Positions 34,483 to 43,753 of a stretch of 64,000 nucleotides of DNA are shown piece after piece (position 1 is the first letter of the stretch; each line of letters starts with the position of its first letter). Both the position numbers and the translations under genes were made by a program. The notes under the pieces were generated by a model, which was not told where the DNA came from, searched no databases, and worked only from the letters and a program-made list of their open reading frames with translations. Origin of the DNA: DAISVY01 sp036826635 (GTDB lineage: Bacteria; Zixibacteria; MSB-5A5; GN15; FEB-12). Location: assembly GCA_036826635.1 (NCBI GenBank), contig DAISVY010000001.1, forward strand, positions 186,001 through 250,000, given 5' to 3'.

Positions 34483-36312
34483 ATGGAACGACACAAGCTT
34501 TCACTGGCCAGCCGCGAGCGTATTGCGGTTCTGCTGATAATCCTGGTTTTTCTCTTTCTCTTCGGGGGGCTTGTCAAGCTCCAGATGGTCGACCACCGGG
34601 AGCTTGCCGCTCAGTCCGAAAACAACCGCATCCGTGTGGTGCCGATCAATCCCCGGCGGGGCCGGATGTATGATCGCGAGGGACGGGTGATAGTCGACAA
34701 CCGGCCGTCGTATACGGTGGCGGTTGTACCGGCCGAGGAAGTGAAAGGACAAACTCTGCCGAATCTGGCCAAATTGCTGGGCATGGACACCCTTCAGATA
34801 CGCAAACGCATCAAAAACAACATGGTCAATCGCTGCCAGCCGGCTCCCGTGAAGAAGGACATTCCCTTTGAAGTGGTGGCGGTTCTGGAGGAACAGAACG
34901 AGAAATTCCCCGGTGTCTCCTACCAGATGGAACGGGTGCGACTTTATCGCGACAGTCTGGGAGCGGAGACGTTCACCGGCTACGTGGGTGAGGTTTCCGA
35001 GAGCGAGCTTGATGAAAACGCCGATCTGAGTCTTCGTCTGGGCAACATGGTCGGGAAAAAAGGCCTCGAAAAAGAATACGACCCCATCCTGCGCGGGACC
35101 GAGGGGACGGCTTATATCGAGGTGTATGCTTCGGGGCAAATTCTGGGGACTTACGAAGACCGGGAGAGAATAGAAGCCGTTCCCGGTGCCGATCTTACTC
35201 TCACCGTTGATGTCGATCTGCAGGGAGCCTGCACCCGGGCCCTGGATACTTTCTGTTGCGGGGCGATTGTGGCTATGGATCCTCGCAACGGCGAAATACT
35301 GGCCATGACATCTTATCCGAGTTACGACGCCAATATCTTTTCTTCGGTGATTCCCGAGGAAAAGTGGCAGGAAATATCGTCCGATTCCACTCATCCTCTG
35401 CTCAATCGGCCATTGGTCGGTCAGTATCCGCCGGGATCGACGGCCAAGCTTATTACGGTCGGGGCCGGTATGGAAGAACGGATCATCACGGAAAACACTA
35501 CCTTTAAGCCCTGCACCGGTGCCTATCGCTATGGTAACCGTATTTTTCGCTGTTGGCTGGCCAGCGGTCACGGCGCTTTGAACGCCGCGCATTCGCTTGA
35601 ACAGTCGTGTGACGTGTACATGTATCAACTCGGTCTGAAACTGGGTATTGATGTGCTCAGTGATTATTACGCTCGTTGTGGTTTCGGGCGGATTACGGGT
35701 GTCGATTTGCCCGGCGAAGCGGTCGGGTTGAATCCCAACAGTAAGTATTACGACCGGCGCTATGGAAAGGGCAAGTGGACCAACGGACTGGTCCTGAATA
35801 ACTCCATTGGGCAGGGCGAGGTGTTGGTGACGCCGCTGCAACTGACACAATTTTATTGTGGTGTGGTCAATGGCGGCCGGGTCTACCGACCGCACCTGGT
35901 CAAACGTATTTCTTCTCCGGGAGGGGAGACCGTAATGGTCCCTCCGAAACTGGCGTTTCAATTGCCTTTCTCGGCGCATACTCTGGATGTGTTGCTTGAA
36001 GGTCTCCGGCTGGTGGTGGAGGGAGAGAGAGGCACGGCTCGCAGCCTGAGAAATAATCTGTACTCAATCGGGGGAAAGACCGGTACGGCTCAGAATCCGC
36101 ACGGGAAAGATCATTCGCTCTTCGTGGGAGTGGCGCCGCTGGAAGCTCCCGAGATAGTTGTGTGCGCCATTATCGAAAACGCCGGTCATGGTTCCGAAAT
36201 TGCCGCTCCGGTGGTCGGGCAGGTGATAAGGACGTATATGAATAAAAAGCTGGCCGGTAAAGAAGTCGCTGCCGCAGCCGGTGGAGAGAAAGCCGATGCT
36301 CAAGTACGGTGA
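34483..36312 (+). CDS. mrdA: Penicillin-binding protein 2 (elongasome transpeptidase)
   Basis: 609 residues. An N-terminal membrane helix (IAVLLIILVFLFLFGG) leads to a pedestal domain and the transpeptidase. The active-site motifs are in order: Ser319 in SxxK (GSTAK), Ser375-Cys-Asp377, and Lys532-Thr-Gly in GKTGTAQ. It cross-links peptidoglycan during cylindrical growth in the periplasm. The RodA glycosyltransferase gene starts inside its last codons, so the two are translated together, which fits their obligate complex. The C-terminal tail after about residue 590 is Ala/Glu-rich and not conserved. Confidence 0.96.
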   Translation: MERHKLSLASRERIAVLLIILVFLFLFGGLVKLQMVDHRELAAQSENNRIRVVPINPRRGRMYDREGRVIVDNRPSYTVAVVPAEEVKGQTLPNLAKLLGMDTLQIRKRIKNNMVNRCQPAPVKKDIPFEVVAVLEEQNEKFPGVSYQMERVRLYRDSLGAETFTGYVGEVSESELDENADLSLRLGNMVGKKGLEKEYDPILRGTEGTAYIEVYASGQILGTYEDRERIEAVPGADLTLTVDVDLQGACTRALDTFCCGAIVAMDPRNGEILAMTSYPSYDANIFSSVIPEEKWQEISSDSTHPLLNRPLVGQYPPGSTAKLITVGAGMEERIITENTTFKPCTGAYRYGNRIFRCWLASGHGALNAAHSLEQSCDVYMYQLGLKLGIDVLSDYYARCGFGRITGVDLPGEAVGLNPNSKYYDRRYGKGKWTNGLVLNNSIGQGEVLVTPLQLTQFYCGVVNGGRVYRPHLVKRISSPGGETVMVPPKLAFQLPFSAHTLDVLLEGLRLVVEGERGTARSLRNNLYSIGGKTGTAQNPHGKDHSLFVGVAPLEAPEIVVCAIIENAGHGSEIAAPVVGQVIRTYMNKKLAGKEVAAAAGGEKADAQVR

Positions 36313-37516
36313 CCTCGACTGGAAATTGATCCTGGCCGTTCTGGCGCTCTCGCTGATCGGGGTATTGCTTATCATGTCGGCGCAGTATCACGCCGAATCG
36401 TCTTACCGGCAGACGTTTTATCTTCGGCAGTTACTCTGGTTGCTGGTGGCTATTGTTGCTTTTGCCGTTGTCATTCATCTGCCGCTCCGCTTGTTCGATC
36501 TGAGCGCGTATCTGCTTTACGGTATATCTGTTGCCCTGTTGATTTTGGTGCTGCTGGTGGGTTCTTCCAAGCTCGGCGGCGCCCGGCGTTTTTTCACTTT
36601 CGGGCCCATCAGTCTGGCCCCGTCGGACATTGCCAAAATAGCCCTGTTGCTGGCCTTGAGCCGATTTCTGGCCTATACCAAGTTGCCGGTGACATCCAAA
36701 CGTCGTCTCTTTCTTTCGGCCGTTATGACTTTGATACCGGCGGTGCTGATCCTTCGCCAACCCGACCTGGGCACCTCGCTCGTCTTTTTTGTGATTCTCT
36801 TTGCCCTGTGGTTCTGGTCGGGTCTCTCGCTGGGCTATCTCTTTTTGATTATCTCGCCGCTGGTATCACTGGTGGCGGCTTCGCACTGGCTTTCGTGGGC
36901 GGTTTACGTGGCCGTACTGCTGGTCATTATAGCGCTGGTCCGGCCCGGCATTTTCATGGGCATCGTCACGGTCGCGGTGAATCTGATTTTCGGGGGCATC
37001 ACGCCTTTTCTCTGGGGCCGCCTGGCCGATTATCAGAAACTTCGTATTCTGACTTTCCTCGATCCCGGGCGTGATCCTCGCGGCGCCGGTTATCAGATTA
37101 TTCAATCCAAAATCGCCATCGGTTCGGGGGGCGTTTTCGGCAAGGGTCTGCTGGGCGGGTCGCAAACGCGCCTTGATTTCCTTCCGGAGCGGCATACTGA
37201 TTTCATTTTCTCCGTTCTCGGCGAGGAGTTCGGCCTGTGGGGATCGCTTATCGTTTTGTTGCTTTTCGTTTTCATTTTCTATCGGGCCGTTTGTATCGCC
37301 GTGCGTTGCCGCTCGCGGTTTGCCTCTAATATCGTTATGGGGGCCACGGCGATTTTGCTGTTTCAGTTCGTTGTCAATATCGGCATGACGCTTGGCTTTA
37401 TGCCGGTTACCGGGCTGGCGTTGCCGCTGTTGAGTTACGGCGGTACGGCTCTCGTGCTGGCCTGGACTTTGATCGGGCTGATAGTCTCGGCCGATTATCG
37501 ATGGCAGGAATACTGA
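36296..37516 (+). CDS. rodA: Rod shape-determining SEDS glycosyltransferase RodA
   Basis: 406 residues from the ATG at 36296; GGTGGAG lies about 10 bases upstream inside the PBP2 gene. An earlier GTG at 36281 is possible but falls at that ribosome site. Ten membrane helices. Family motifs: LGGARRFFTFGPISLAPSDIAK and the conserved region with RQPDLGTSL, then FLPERHTDFIFSVLGEEFG and LLSYGGTALV. It polymerises lipid II glycan strands together with PBP2. The overlap with PBP2 (17 bases) matches the usual operon arrangement. Confidence 0.96.
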   Translation: MLKYGDLDWKLILAVLALSLIGVLLIMSAQYHAESSYRQTFYLRQLLWLLVAIVAFAVVIHLPLRLFDLSAYLLYGISVALLILVLLVGSSKLGGARRFFTFGPISLAPSDIAKIALLLALSRFLAYTKLPVTSKRRLFLSAVMTLIPAVLILRQPDLGTSLVFFVILFALWFWSGLSLGYLFLIISPLVSLVAASHWLSWAVYVAVLLVIIALVRPGIFMGIVTVAVNLIFGGITPFLWGRLADYQKLRILTFLDPGRDPRGAGYQIIQSKIAIGSGGVFGKGLLGGSQTRLDFLPERHTDFIFSVLGEEFGLWGSLIVLLLFVFIFYRAVCIAVRCRSRFASNIVMGATAILLFQFVVNIGMTLGFMPVTGLALPLLSYGGTALVLAWTLIGLIVSADYRWQEY

Positions 37517-37538
37517 TACTATCAGGAGCACTGGTGCC

Positions 37539-39134
37539 ATGACGTTTTTCTCGCGCGGGTTGTCGAAAGGGATAACGGCAATTTGTCTCTGCCTGTTTGC
37601 GCTCTCGACCGCGGCTGCTTTTGATCTCGATTCATTGTTGGTCGAATCGGTCGGAGGGGAGGCGGCTTTTGAAAGGTTGCGCACGGTTGAAAACATACAT
37701 GCTACCGGTGAAATCAAACTCAACCAGCAGGCCGGACGGTTCGATATGTGGGTGGCCGTTCCGAATAAAGTATATCTCGAGGTCGATTTTGGTCCGTTCA
37801 GCCTGGTGCAGGCATACGACGGCACCACGGCTTGGCAGAGAGACCACAACGGTTCCATCACCGAACTGACCGGCTACGAAAAACGGGAACTGCTCAAGCA
37901 GGCCTACTTTCAGACCTATTCATATCTTTTCATGGAGCGCATCCCCGGCGGAGTGACATACGGAGGCCTGGTCGAACTGGACAGCGCGATGTTTCACCAG
38001 GTGTTGTTCTGTCCGCTGGACGGGGATACGGTGTACGGGTATTTCGATATGGCCACCGGTCTGCAGGTGCGCAGTGTGAGTTACCTTGATAATCTGGAGA
38101 CGATAACTTACTCCGACGACTACCGTGCGGTCGAGGGAGTGATGATGTCTTTTCATTCTCTGGCGATGGCGGCCGGTGCTTCTCTCTCTTCGGAGTTTAT
38201 CCTTGATCGGGTGGATTTCGATTCCGATATGGATCGGGACGTGTTTACCCGGCCGGGTACGGCGGTGACGGACTTCCGTTTTCCCGTCGGGAGTGATTCC
38301 GTTGTCGTACCGTTTGCATACGTGGCGGGGCACATTTATGTCCCGGCGACAATAAACGGCCGTAAGAAAGTCCGTCTTATTCTCGACTCCGGAGCTTCGG
38401 CCAACATTTTCCACGCTCCCGCTCTGGCCGGGCTGGACCTTCCGCGGGTCGGTTCACTGCCGGCCAAGGGGGTAAGCGGCTATGAAGAAGTGGCCCTGGT
38501 GCGGACCGACTCGGTGGCTATCGGGACGCTTCTGCTTTATTCACAGGTGGCGGGTTCGCTTGATCTCGGCGGTATCGGTCAGTCGGAAGTGGCCGGCGAA
38601 CCTTTCGGCGGCGTGCTCGGCTACGATTTTCTCTCCCGGTTTCCGCTTCTCGTGAATTACGAAACGCAGACACTTACGGTGTATGATCCGAACGATTTCG
38701 TCCCGCCGGAAGAAGGGGTCGAGATTCCGTTCCAACTGACGATGCAAATCCCCACTGTCGATGCACAACTGGTTGGTGTTCCCGGAAAATTTATCGTCGA
38801 TTTGGGCAACGCTTTCGGTCTGGTTGTACATGAGGATTTCTGGAAATCCCGTCACCTGGAGGAGAAACTTGACGATGTTCAGCCGGTGGCCGGCAATATC
38901 GGCGGGGTCGGGGGAGGTGTTCTCAGTCGTTCGGCTTATGCCGCCAGTTTTTCATTGGGTGATATTCGTGTCAGTTCGCTTCGCATTCTGTTGCTGGAGT
39001 CGAGCGAGGGTCTGTCCGGTTCCGGGGAGCTGGCCGGCAATATCGGCAACCTGTTTATGGAGCAATTCACCGTGCTGTTTGACTATCCCGGTCAGAGAAT
39101 CGTTTTTTACCCGACTTCCGAAGAGGCTAATTAG
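37539..39134 (+). CDS. Exported retropepsin-like aspartic protease-fold protein
   Basis: 531 residues with a signal peptide (ITAICLCLFALSTAAA). Residues about 35-250 resemble the beta-rich outer-membrane lipoprotein-sorting fold (DMWVAVPNKVYLEVDFG, VQAYDGTTAW), as in LolA-like domains. The next ~270 residues form two pepsin/retropepsin-like lobes: lobe 1 has ILDSGASANIF with catalytic Asp-Ser-Gly and GGVLGYDFLSRFPLLV; lobe 2 has FIVDLGNAFGLVV, where the usual Asp-Thr/Ser-Gly is Asp-Leu-Gly. It should act, if active, in the periplasm. It follows rodA by 22 bases but is unlikely to be part of cell-wall synthesis. Tandem aspartyl-protease proteins like this are frequent in FCB-type bacteria. Confidence 0.82.
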   Translation: MTFFSRGLSKGITAICLCLFALSTAAAFDLDSLLVESVGGEAAFERLRTVENIHATGEIKLNQQAGRFDMWVAVPNKVYLEVDFGPFSLVQAYDGTTAWQRDHNGSITELTGYEKRELLKQAYFQTYSYLFMERIPGGVTYGGLVELDSAMFHQVLFCPLDGDTVYGYFDMATGLQVRSVSYLDNLETITYSDDYRAVEGVMMSFHSLAMAAGASLSSEFILDRVDFDSDMDRDVFTRPGTAVTDFRFPVGSDSVVVPFAYVAGHIYVPATINGRKKVRLILDSGASANIFHAPALAGLDLPRVGSLPAKGVSGYEEVALVRTDSVAIGTLLLYSQVAGSLDLGGIGQSEVAGEPFGGVLGYDFLSRFPLLVNYETQTLTVYDPNDFVPPEEGVEIPFQLTMQIPTVDAQLVGVPGKFIVDLGNAFGLVVHEDFWKSRHLEEKLDDVQPVAGNIGGVGGGVLSRSAYAASFSLGDIRVSSLRILLLESSEGLSGSGELAGNIGNLFMEQFTVLFDYPGQRIVFYPTSEEAN

Positions 39135-39135
39135 C

Positions 39136-39165
39136 TTGACCCCGGTTTGAAAACGGTCATATATT
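39136..39165 (+). promoter_or_regulatory. Putative promoter of the barrel-gap-pgk-tpiA-secG run
   Basis: TTGACC (39136-39141) and TATATT (39160-39165) are 18 bases apart, just after the stop of the protease-fold gene. The predicted start near 39172 leaves about 75 bases before the ATG at 39249. Confidence 0.5.
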
Positions 39166-39248
39166 GCAATCCTTGTTTACGTGTTCGTGATGAAATGTCA
39201 GCCGCGGAAAACGGAGTTTCGCTCACCAAAACCGAGGGGCACGAATCA

Positions 39249-40022
39249 ATGATTTCAGCAAAGGCGGGACGCCGCAACAGCCGGAATTATCGAACATGGT
39301 CCGGCTGTCTTTTGTTGCTGGCGGTTTTGCTGCTGACCGGATCGTCGGTGTGGTCTCAGCAGCAAAGTGAGCAGCCGGAGTCGGTTTATCTCCATTCGCA
39401 TCAGGCTGGAATCAGGCTGGGTGCCTGGGCGAATCTGGGTGACTCGCCGCTCGACAGTTTGCAACTGACATCCACGGCTTATTACCTGACGGATTTTTCC
39501 GGGGGCAGCTTCTACTTTGAGGGATTTCTCGGCTATCGCATCAGTCGTTTGCTGGTAGCTGAGTTGTCGGTGGGGATCGTCAATCGCGGTGATGTCAGCC
39601 TGTTCGATCTCGACAGTTTCTACGGTAGTTTGCTGGTTTATCCTATTTTGCTCAAGGCCAGGGTTTACCCGGTGGGCAAAGTGGGTGGCCGGTTTTATCC
39701 GTATCTTCTGGCCGGGGCCGGGCTGTATTACGCTCGCCATGATATACAGATTGTCAGCAGCAGCTACGGGTTCTACGGTTTCATCGAGGAAGATTCGGAG
39801 ACGCGGTTCGGCTACGTGGTCGGGGGCGGGTTTGACTGGCCGCTGGCTTCGGTGGTAGCGCTTGATTTCAATGTGCAGTATATGCCGATTGACTATTCCA
39901 CGAAAATAATCGGGATCACGGACTACAGTTCGCTAACCGTAACGATAGGTGTTAAATACCTTTTTTCGTCTGACAAGGACAAGAAAGACGACAGGCCTAT
40001 GCCTATGAGGAGGAGAAGATGA
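39249..40022 (+). CDS. Outer-membrane beta-barrel protein (OmpW/OmpA-barrel-like)
   Basis: 257 residues from the ATG at 39249; GAGGGG lies about 11 bases upstream. An ATG at 39147 would add 34 residues that hide the signal peptide and lie upstream of the likely transcription start. The signal peptide is LLLLAVLLLTGSSVWS. The mature chain alternates aromatic and hydrophobic residues in short strands with Gly-rich turns (FEGFLGYRISRLLVAELSVG, YPYLLAGAGLYYARHD) and ends in a strand VTIGVKYLF, as in eight-stranded barrels. It carries a short basic tail (MRRRR) that is encoded by the ribosome site of gap. The ligand or role is unknown. It overlaps gap by ATGA. Confidence 0.8.
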   Translation: MISAKAGRRNSRNYRTWSGCLLLLAVLLLTGSSVWSQQQSEQPESVYLHSHQAGIRLGAWANLGDSPLDSLQLTSTAYYLTDFSGGSFYFEGFLGYRISRLLVAELSVGIVNRGDVSLFDLDSFYGSLLVYPILLKARVYPVGKVGGRFYPYLLAGAGLYYARHDIQIVSSSYGFYGFIEEDSETRFGYVVGGGFDWPLASVVALDFNVQYMPIDYSTKIIGITDYSSLTVTIGVKYLFSSDKDKKDDRPMPMRRRR

Positions 40023-41005
40023 AGGTTGGTATCAATGGATTCGGAAGAATAGGGCGTCTGGTACTCAGGGCCGCCCGCAATACGGACATTGAAGTTGTCG
40101 GTATAAACGACATAACCGACGCCAAAACCCTGGCTCATTTGCTTAAGTATGACTCCGTGCACGGACGCTATCCGGGGGAAGTGGGTGTCGATGGTAACCA
40201 TTTGATGATCGACGGCAGGGAAGTACCGGTGTATTCCGAGTTCGACCCCGCCAAGCTTCCGTGGAAGGACCTCGGAGCCGAGATTATTCTTGAGTGTACC
40301 GGTAAGTTCCGTACCAAAGAAGCCGCTTCGAAACACCTTCAGGCCGGAGCCAGGAAAGTGCTCATTTCCGCCCCGGCCAAGGGTCACGACGGCACGTTCA
40401 TTATCGGGGTGAACTGTGCCCAGTATGACAAGGCCAAACACGATATAATCTCTATCGGGTCCTGCACCACCAATTGTCTGGCTCCCGTGTGCAAAGTGTT
40501 GCTGGACAATTTCGGTATCAAGAAGGGATTCATGACCACGATCCACGCTTATACCGCCGACCAGCGCCTTCAGGACTCCCCGCATTCGGACCTTCGCCGG
40601 GCTCGTGCTGCGGCCGTGTCTATGGTTCCCACCACGACCGGTGCGGCCAAGGCTATTTCCGAAGTTATCCCGGAGATGAAAGGCAAAATGGACGGTTGTG
40701 CTATTCGCGTACCGACAGTCGATGCTTCGCTGGTTGATCTTGCGGTTATTTTAGAAAAAGAAGCTACCGTGGATGAGATCAACGCTGCGGTGAAGAAGGC
40801 GTCTGAATCCGGACCTCTGGCGCGGACACTGGAATACTGCGAAGATCCCATAGTTTCGGTGGATATTATCGGTAATCCCCACGGCTCGGTTTTCGATTCC
40901 CAGATGACGGCCGTTCACGGTGATCTCGTGAAGGTCTTTTCGTGGTATGACAACGAGTGGGGCTTCTCCTGCCGCATGGTTGACATGATGCTGAAGATGC
41001 TCTAA
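40019..41005 (+). CDS. gap: Glyceraldehyde-3-phosphate dehydrogenase, type I
   Basis: 328 residues. It has the NAD-binding start VGINGFGRIGRLVLR, the active-site Cys149 in SIGSCTTNC and His176 in MTTIHAYT. The C-terminal WYDNEWG motif is present. It converts glyceraldehyde 3-phosphate to 1,3-bisphosphoglycerate with NAD(P). The perfect AGGAGG ribosome site five bases before the ATG is one of the strongest in the window, as expected for an abundant enzyme. It starts a glycolytic run with pgk (20 bases downstream) and tpiA. Confidence 0.98.
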   Translation: MKVGINGFGRIGRLVLRAARNTDIEVVGINDITDAKTLAHLLKYDSVHGRYPGEVGVDGNHLMIDGREVPVYSEFDPAKLPWKDLGAEIILECTGKFRTKEAASKHLQAGARKVLISAPAKGHDGTFIIGVNCAQYDKAKHDIISIGSCTTNCLAPVCKVLLDNFGIKKGFMTTIHAYTADQRLQDSPHSDLRRARAAAVSMVPTTTGAAKAISEVIPEMKGKMDGCAIRVPTVDASLVDLAVILEKEATVDEINAAVKKASESGPLARTLEYCEDPIVSVDIIGNPHGSVFDSQMTAVHGDLVKVFSWYDNEWGFSCRMVDMMLKML

Positions 41006-41025
41006 AAGGTGGGGAGTCTGCTGAT

Positions 41026-42225
41026 ATGAAAAAGCTCACCGTCGCAGATGTCGACTTCAAAGGACGGAAGGTCCTGCTGCGGGTGGATTTCAACGTTCCG
41101 CTCGATAAGGAACAGAATATCACCGATGACCGCCGCATACGCGGTGCTTTGCCGACTATTCAGAAAATTCTGAACGACGGCGGCAGTGTTATCGCCTGTT
41201 CTCATCTGGGCCGGCCCAAGGGGAAACGAGTACCCGAAATGTCTCTGCGTCCGGCGGCTGTACGCCTGGCCGAATTGCTCGGTCGGGAAGTTAAATTCGC
41301 CGATGATTGCATCGGCGATGAAGTCAGTGCCATGGCCGGACAATTGCAACCCGGTGACTGTCTGTTGCTGGAGAATCTTCGCTATCATCCGGAGGAAGAA
41401 AAGAACGATCCGCAGTTCGCGGAAAAACTGGCCTCGCTGGCCGACATTTACGTGAACGATGCTTTCGGGTCGGCCCATCGCGCGCATGCTTCCACCGAAG
41501 GAGTCACGAAATACTTCAAGCAATCGGTGGCCGGGTTCCTCATGGAAAAGGAACTGACCTATCTCGGTCGCGCCGTGGCCGATCCCAAACGTCCCTTTGC
41601 GGCGATTCTGGGCGGGGCTAAAATATCCGGGAAGATCGATGTTGTCCAGAATCTTTTGGGCAAGGTTGATCTGCTCATTATCGGTGGCGGGATGGCCTTC
41701 ACTTTTGCCAAGGCTATGGGGTATAACATCGGTGATTCTCTTCTGGAAGAGGACAAGGTTCCCTTGGCCCGGGAGATTATCGACAAGGCCGGGCAAGTCG
41801 GTGTGAAACTGGTCTTTCCTACCGATGCCGTGGTGGCCGCGGAGATTTCCGATGACGCTCAAACAACGGTAGCGCCTATCGAAAATATACCGGACGGTCT
41901 GAAGGGTCTGGATATCGGTCCGGGCTCGATTAAGCTGTTTTCCGAAGTGTTGGCCGGGGCCGGGACAATAGTCTGGAACGGCCCGATGGGCGTCTTTGAA
42001 AGCAAGCCTTTTGCCGAAGGGACCATAGCTATCGCCCGACTTCTGGCCGATTTGACCGCTCAGGGAGCCACTACCGTGGTTGGGGGCGGCGACTCGGCCG
42101 CGGCCGTGTCTAAAGCCGGTCTGGACGATAAATTGACGCACATTTCCACCGGCGGCGGCGCGTCGCTGGAGTTTCTGGAGGGCAAAACCCTCCCGGGCGT
42201 GGCCGCTTTGACAGATATACCTTAA
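41026..42225 (+). CDS. pgk: Phosphoglycerate kinase
   Basis: 399 residues, standard length. Motifs are LLRVDFNVPLD at the N-terminus, SHLGRPKGKR, and the C-terminal GGGDSAAAV with the ATP-binding GGGASLEFLEGK. It transfers phosphate from 1,3-bisphosphoglycerate to ADP. The gene sits between gap (20 bases) and tpiA (22 bases), the common glycolytic order. Confidence 0.98.
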   Translation: MKKLTVADVDFKGRKVLLRVDFNVPLDKEQNITDDRRIRGALPTIQKILNDGGSVIACSHLGRPKGKRVPEMSLRPAAVRLAELLGREVKFADDCIGDEVSAMAGQLQPGDCLLLENLRYHPEEEKNDPQFAEKLASLADIYVNDAFGSAHRAHASTEGVTKYFKQSVAGFLMEKELTYLGRAVADPKRPFAAILGGAKISGKIDVVQNLLGKVDLLIIGGGMAFTFAKAMGYNIGDSLLEEDKVPLAREIIDKAGQVGVKLVFPTDAVVAAEISDDAQTTVAPIENIPDGLKGLDIGPGSIKLFSEVLAGAGTIVWNGPMGVFESKPFAEGTIAIARLLADLTAQGATTVVGGGDSAAAVSKAGLDDKLTHISTGGGASLEFLEGKTLPGVAALTDIP

Positions 42226-42247
42226 GGATGGACGAGGATACAGGCTC

Positions 42248-42997
42248 ATGCGCAAGACAATCATCGCCGGCAACTGGAAAATGAACGGCACAATCGAAGA
42301 AACGGAAGAACTGATCCGGGGACTGCTGGAAGGTGATTCCCGTAATGAGCGGGCGACAGTGATCGTATGTCCGCCCTTTACGTCCCTGCAAACCGCCTCG
42401 AAACTGCTGGCTGGAAGCCATATCGCCGTGGGCGGGCAGGACATGTCGGAACACCAGAAAGGGGCCTATACGGCAGAGATCTCGGCTCGGATGCTCTTGA
42501 CAGTTGGGGCCACCTATGTTATCTTGGGCCACTCTGAGCGGCGGCAGTACCATGCTGAAAGCGATAGCCTGGTCAATGCCAAAGCCAGACTGGCTCTCGA
42601 AACCGGTCTTACCCCGATAATTTGCATAGGGGAGACGCTGGAACAGCGAGAGGCCGGCCGAACCGAGGAGATTGTCGGGACACAGGTCGACGGTACACTC
42701 GCGGGATTTTCGGCCGATGATGTCAAAAGAACGGTGATCGCCTATGAACCGGTGTGGGCGATTGGAACCGGCAAGACCGCTACGCCGGATATGGCGGAGG
42801 CGGTCCATCGTTTTGTCCGGGAGAAACTGGCTGCGGCTTTCGATGACGCGGCCGAGCAAGTGCCCGTCCTCTATGGGGGATCGGTTAAACCGGACAATGC
42901 GGCGAGGTTGCTGGCCCAGCCGAATATCGACGGTGCCTTGATCGGGGGAGCCTCGCTCAAGGCCGACGATTTTATCGCGATCATCAAAGCCGTGTAG
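42248..42997 (+). CDS. tpiA: Triosephosphate isomerase
   Basis: 249 residues. It opens with IIAGNWKMNGT, has the catalytic His in ILGHSERR and the catalytic Glu in AYEPVWAIGTG, and the phosphate-binding loops GGSVKPDNA and IGGASL. It interconverts dihydroxyacetone phosphate and glyceraldehyde 3-phosphate. It follows pgk and is followed by secG 16 bases later, a neighbourhood seen in many bacteria. Confidence 0.98.
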   Translation: MRKTIIAGNWKMNGTIEETEELIRGLLEGDSRNERATVIVCPPFTSLQTASKLLAGSHIAVGGQDMSEHQKGAYTAEISARMLLTVGATYVILGHSERRQYHAESDSLVNAKARLALETGLTPIICIGETLEQREAGRTEEIVGTQVDGTLAGFSADDVKRTVIAYEPVWAIGTGKTATPDMAEAVHRFVREKLAAAFDDAAEQVPVLYGGSVKPDNAARLLAQPNIDGALIGGASLKADDFIAIIKAV

Positions 42998-43013
42998 ACG
43001 GAGGTTTAGTTAG

Positions 43014-43469
43014 TTGTTTGTACCCTGGGTTATTTTTCACGTGATTGTGTGTATCGCTCTCGTGTTGGTGGTGCTGATGCAATCATCCAAGGGTGAGGGT
43101 CTGGCCGGAGGTACCGCCTTCGGTGGTGCCGTGTCCGGAGCCGTGTTCGGTGGTCGGGGGGCGGCTACGTTCCTTTCCAAAGCTACCACGGTTCTGGCTA
43201 TCCTGTTCATGATCAATTGCGGGGCACTGGCGTTCATGTCGTCGGAGCGAAGTGTTGTCAGTGGCTCCGGTGCGAGTGGACAGGTAACCGAATCCGCCGT
43301 TACTCGTAAGGCCCAGGCCGAGCGTGACGCAGCGTTGCAGCGGCAGGCCGAACAGCAGGAAGCGGCCATGCAGGATTCGCTCACCGGAACCGATTCGTCG
43401 TTGCCTATTCAGGTTCTTCCGACTCCGGATGAAAACACCTCCGGGGAAGAAGGGACAGCCGGCGAATAA
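43014..43469 (+). CDS. secG: Protein translocase subunit SecG
   Basis: 151 residues. The TTG start at 43014 follows GGAGG. Two membrane helices (VIFHVIVCIALVLVVLM and ATTVLAILFMINCGALAFM) flank the conserved cytoplasmic loop with QSSKGEGLAGG and FGGRGAATFLSKAT, the SecG signature. The C-terminal ~70 residues are polar and rich in Gln, Glu and Thr and are not conserved. SecG assists SecYE in export at the inner membrane. The tRNA-Leu gene starts 31 bases after the stop, so secG and the tRNA may share a transcript ending at 43628. Confidence 0.93.
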   Translation: MFVPWVIFHVIVCIALVLVVLMQSSKGEGLAGGTAFGGAVSGAVFGGRGAATFLSKATTVLAILFMINCGALAFMSSERSVVSGSGASGQVTESAVTRKAQAERDAALQRQAEQQEAAMQDSLTGTDSSLPIQVLPTPDENTSGEEGTAGE

Positions 43470-43500
43470 CCGATTGGCGATATTGATGTTTGAAATGTCA

Positions 43501-43582
43501 GCGGAAGTGGTGGAACTGGTAGACACGCTATCTTGAGGGGGTAGTGGAGCGATCCGTGCGAGTTCGAGTCTCGCCTTCCGCA
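43501..43582 (+). tRNA. tRNA-Leu (anticodon GAG)
   Basis: 82 bases. The acceptor stem GCGGAAG pairs with CTTCCGC; the discriminator base is A, and the CCA end is not encoded. The anticodon arm CTATC/GGTAG (one wobble) holds the loop TTGAGGG with anticodon GAG at 43535-43537, decoding CUC/CUU. A long variable arm, as expected for leucine, precedes the T arm GCGAG-TTCGAGT-CTCGC. Confidence 0.96.
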
Positions 43583-43592
43583 TAAATATACG

Positions 43593-43628
43593 GCCCTTTG
43601 AACTGCTCTGGTTCAAAGGGCTGTTTTT
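43593..43628 (+). terminator. Intrinsic terminator after tRNA-Leu
   Basis: GCCCTTTGAAC (43593-43603) and GTTCAAAGGGC (43611-43621) form a perfect 11-bp stem with a seven-base loop, followed by TGTTTTT. It ends the gap-to-tRNA transcript. Confidence 0.95.
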
Positions 43629-43724
43629 CTGTCTCCGGCGTCCGATAATACCTGTTGGGACCTCCGGTAACGGATTGTCCGTCAACCGGCTGCGCCCGAA
43701 TTGCTGATCGGTGTAACCGAGTTC

Positions 43725-43753
43725 TTGCCCCAATGTGGGTTTGATAGTATCTT
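43725..43753 (+). promoter_or_regulatory. Possible promoter of the HYR/dockerin protein gene
   Basis: TTGCCC (43725-43730) and TATCTT (43748-43753) are 17 bases apart, about 100 bases upstream of the ATG at 43861. The match is moderate; it is supported mainly by its place after a strong terminator. Confidence 0.3.
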
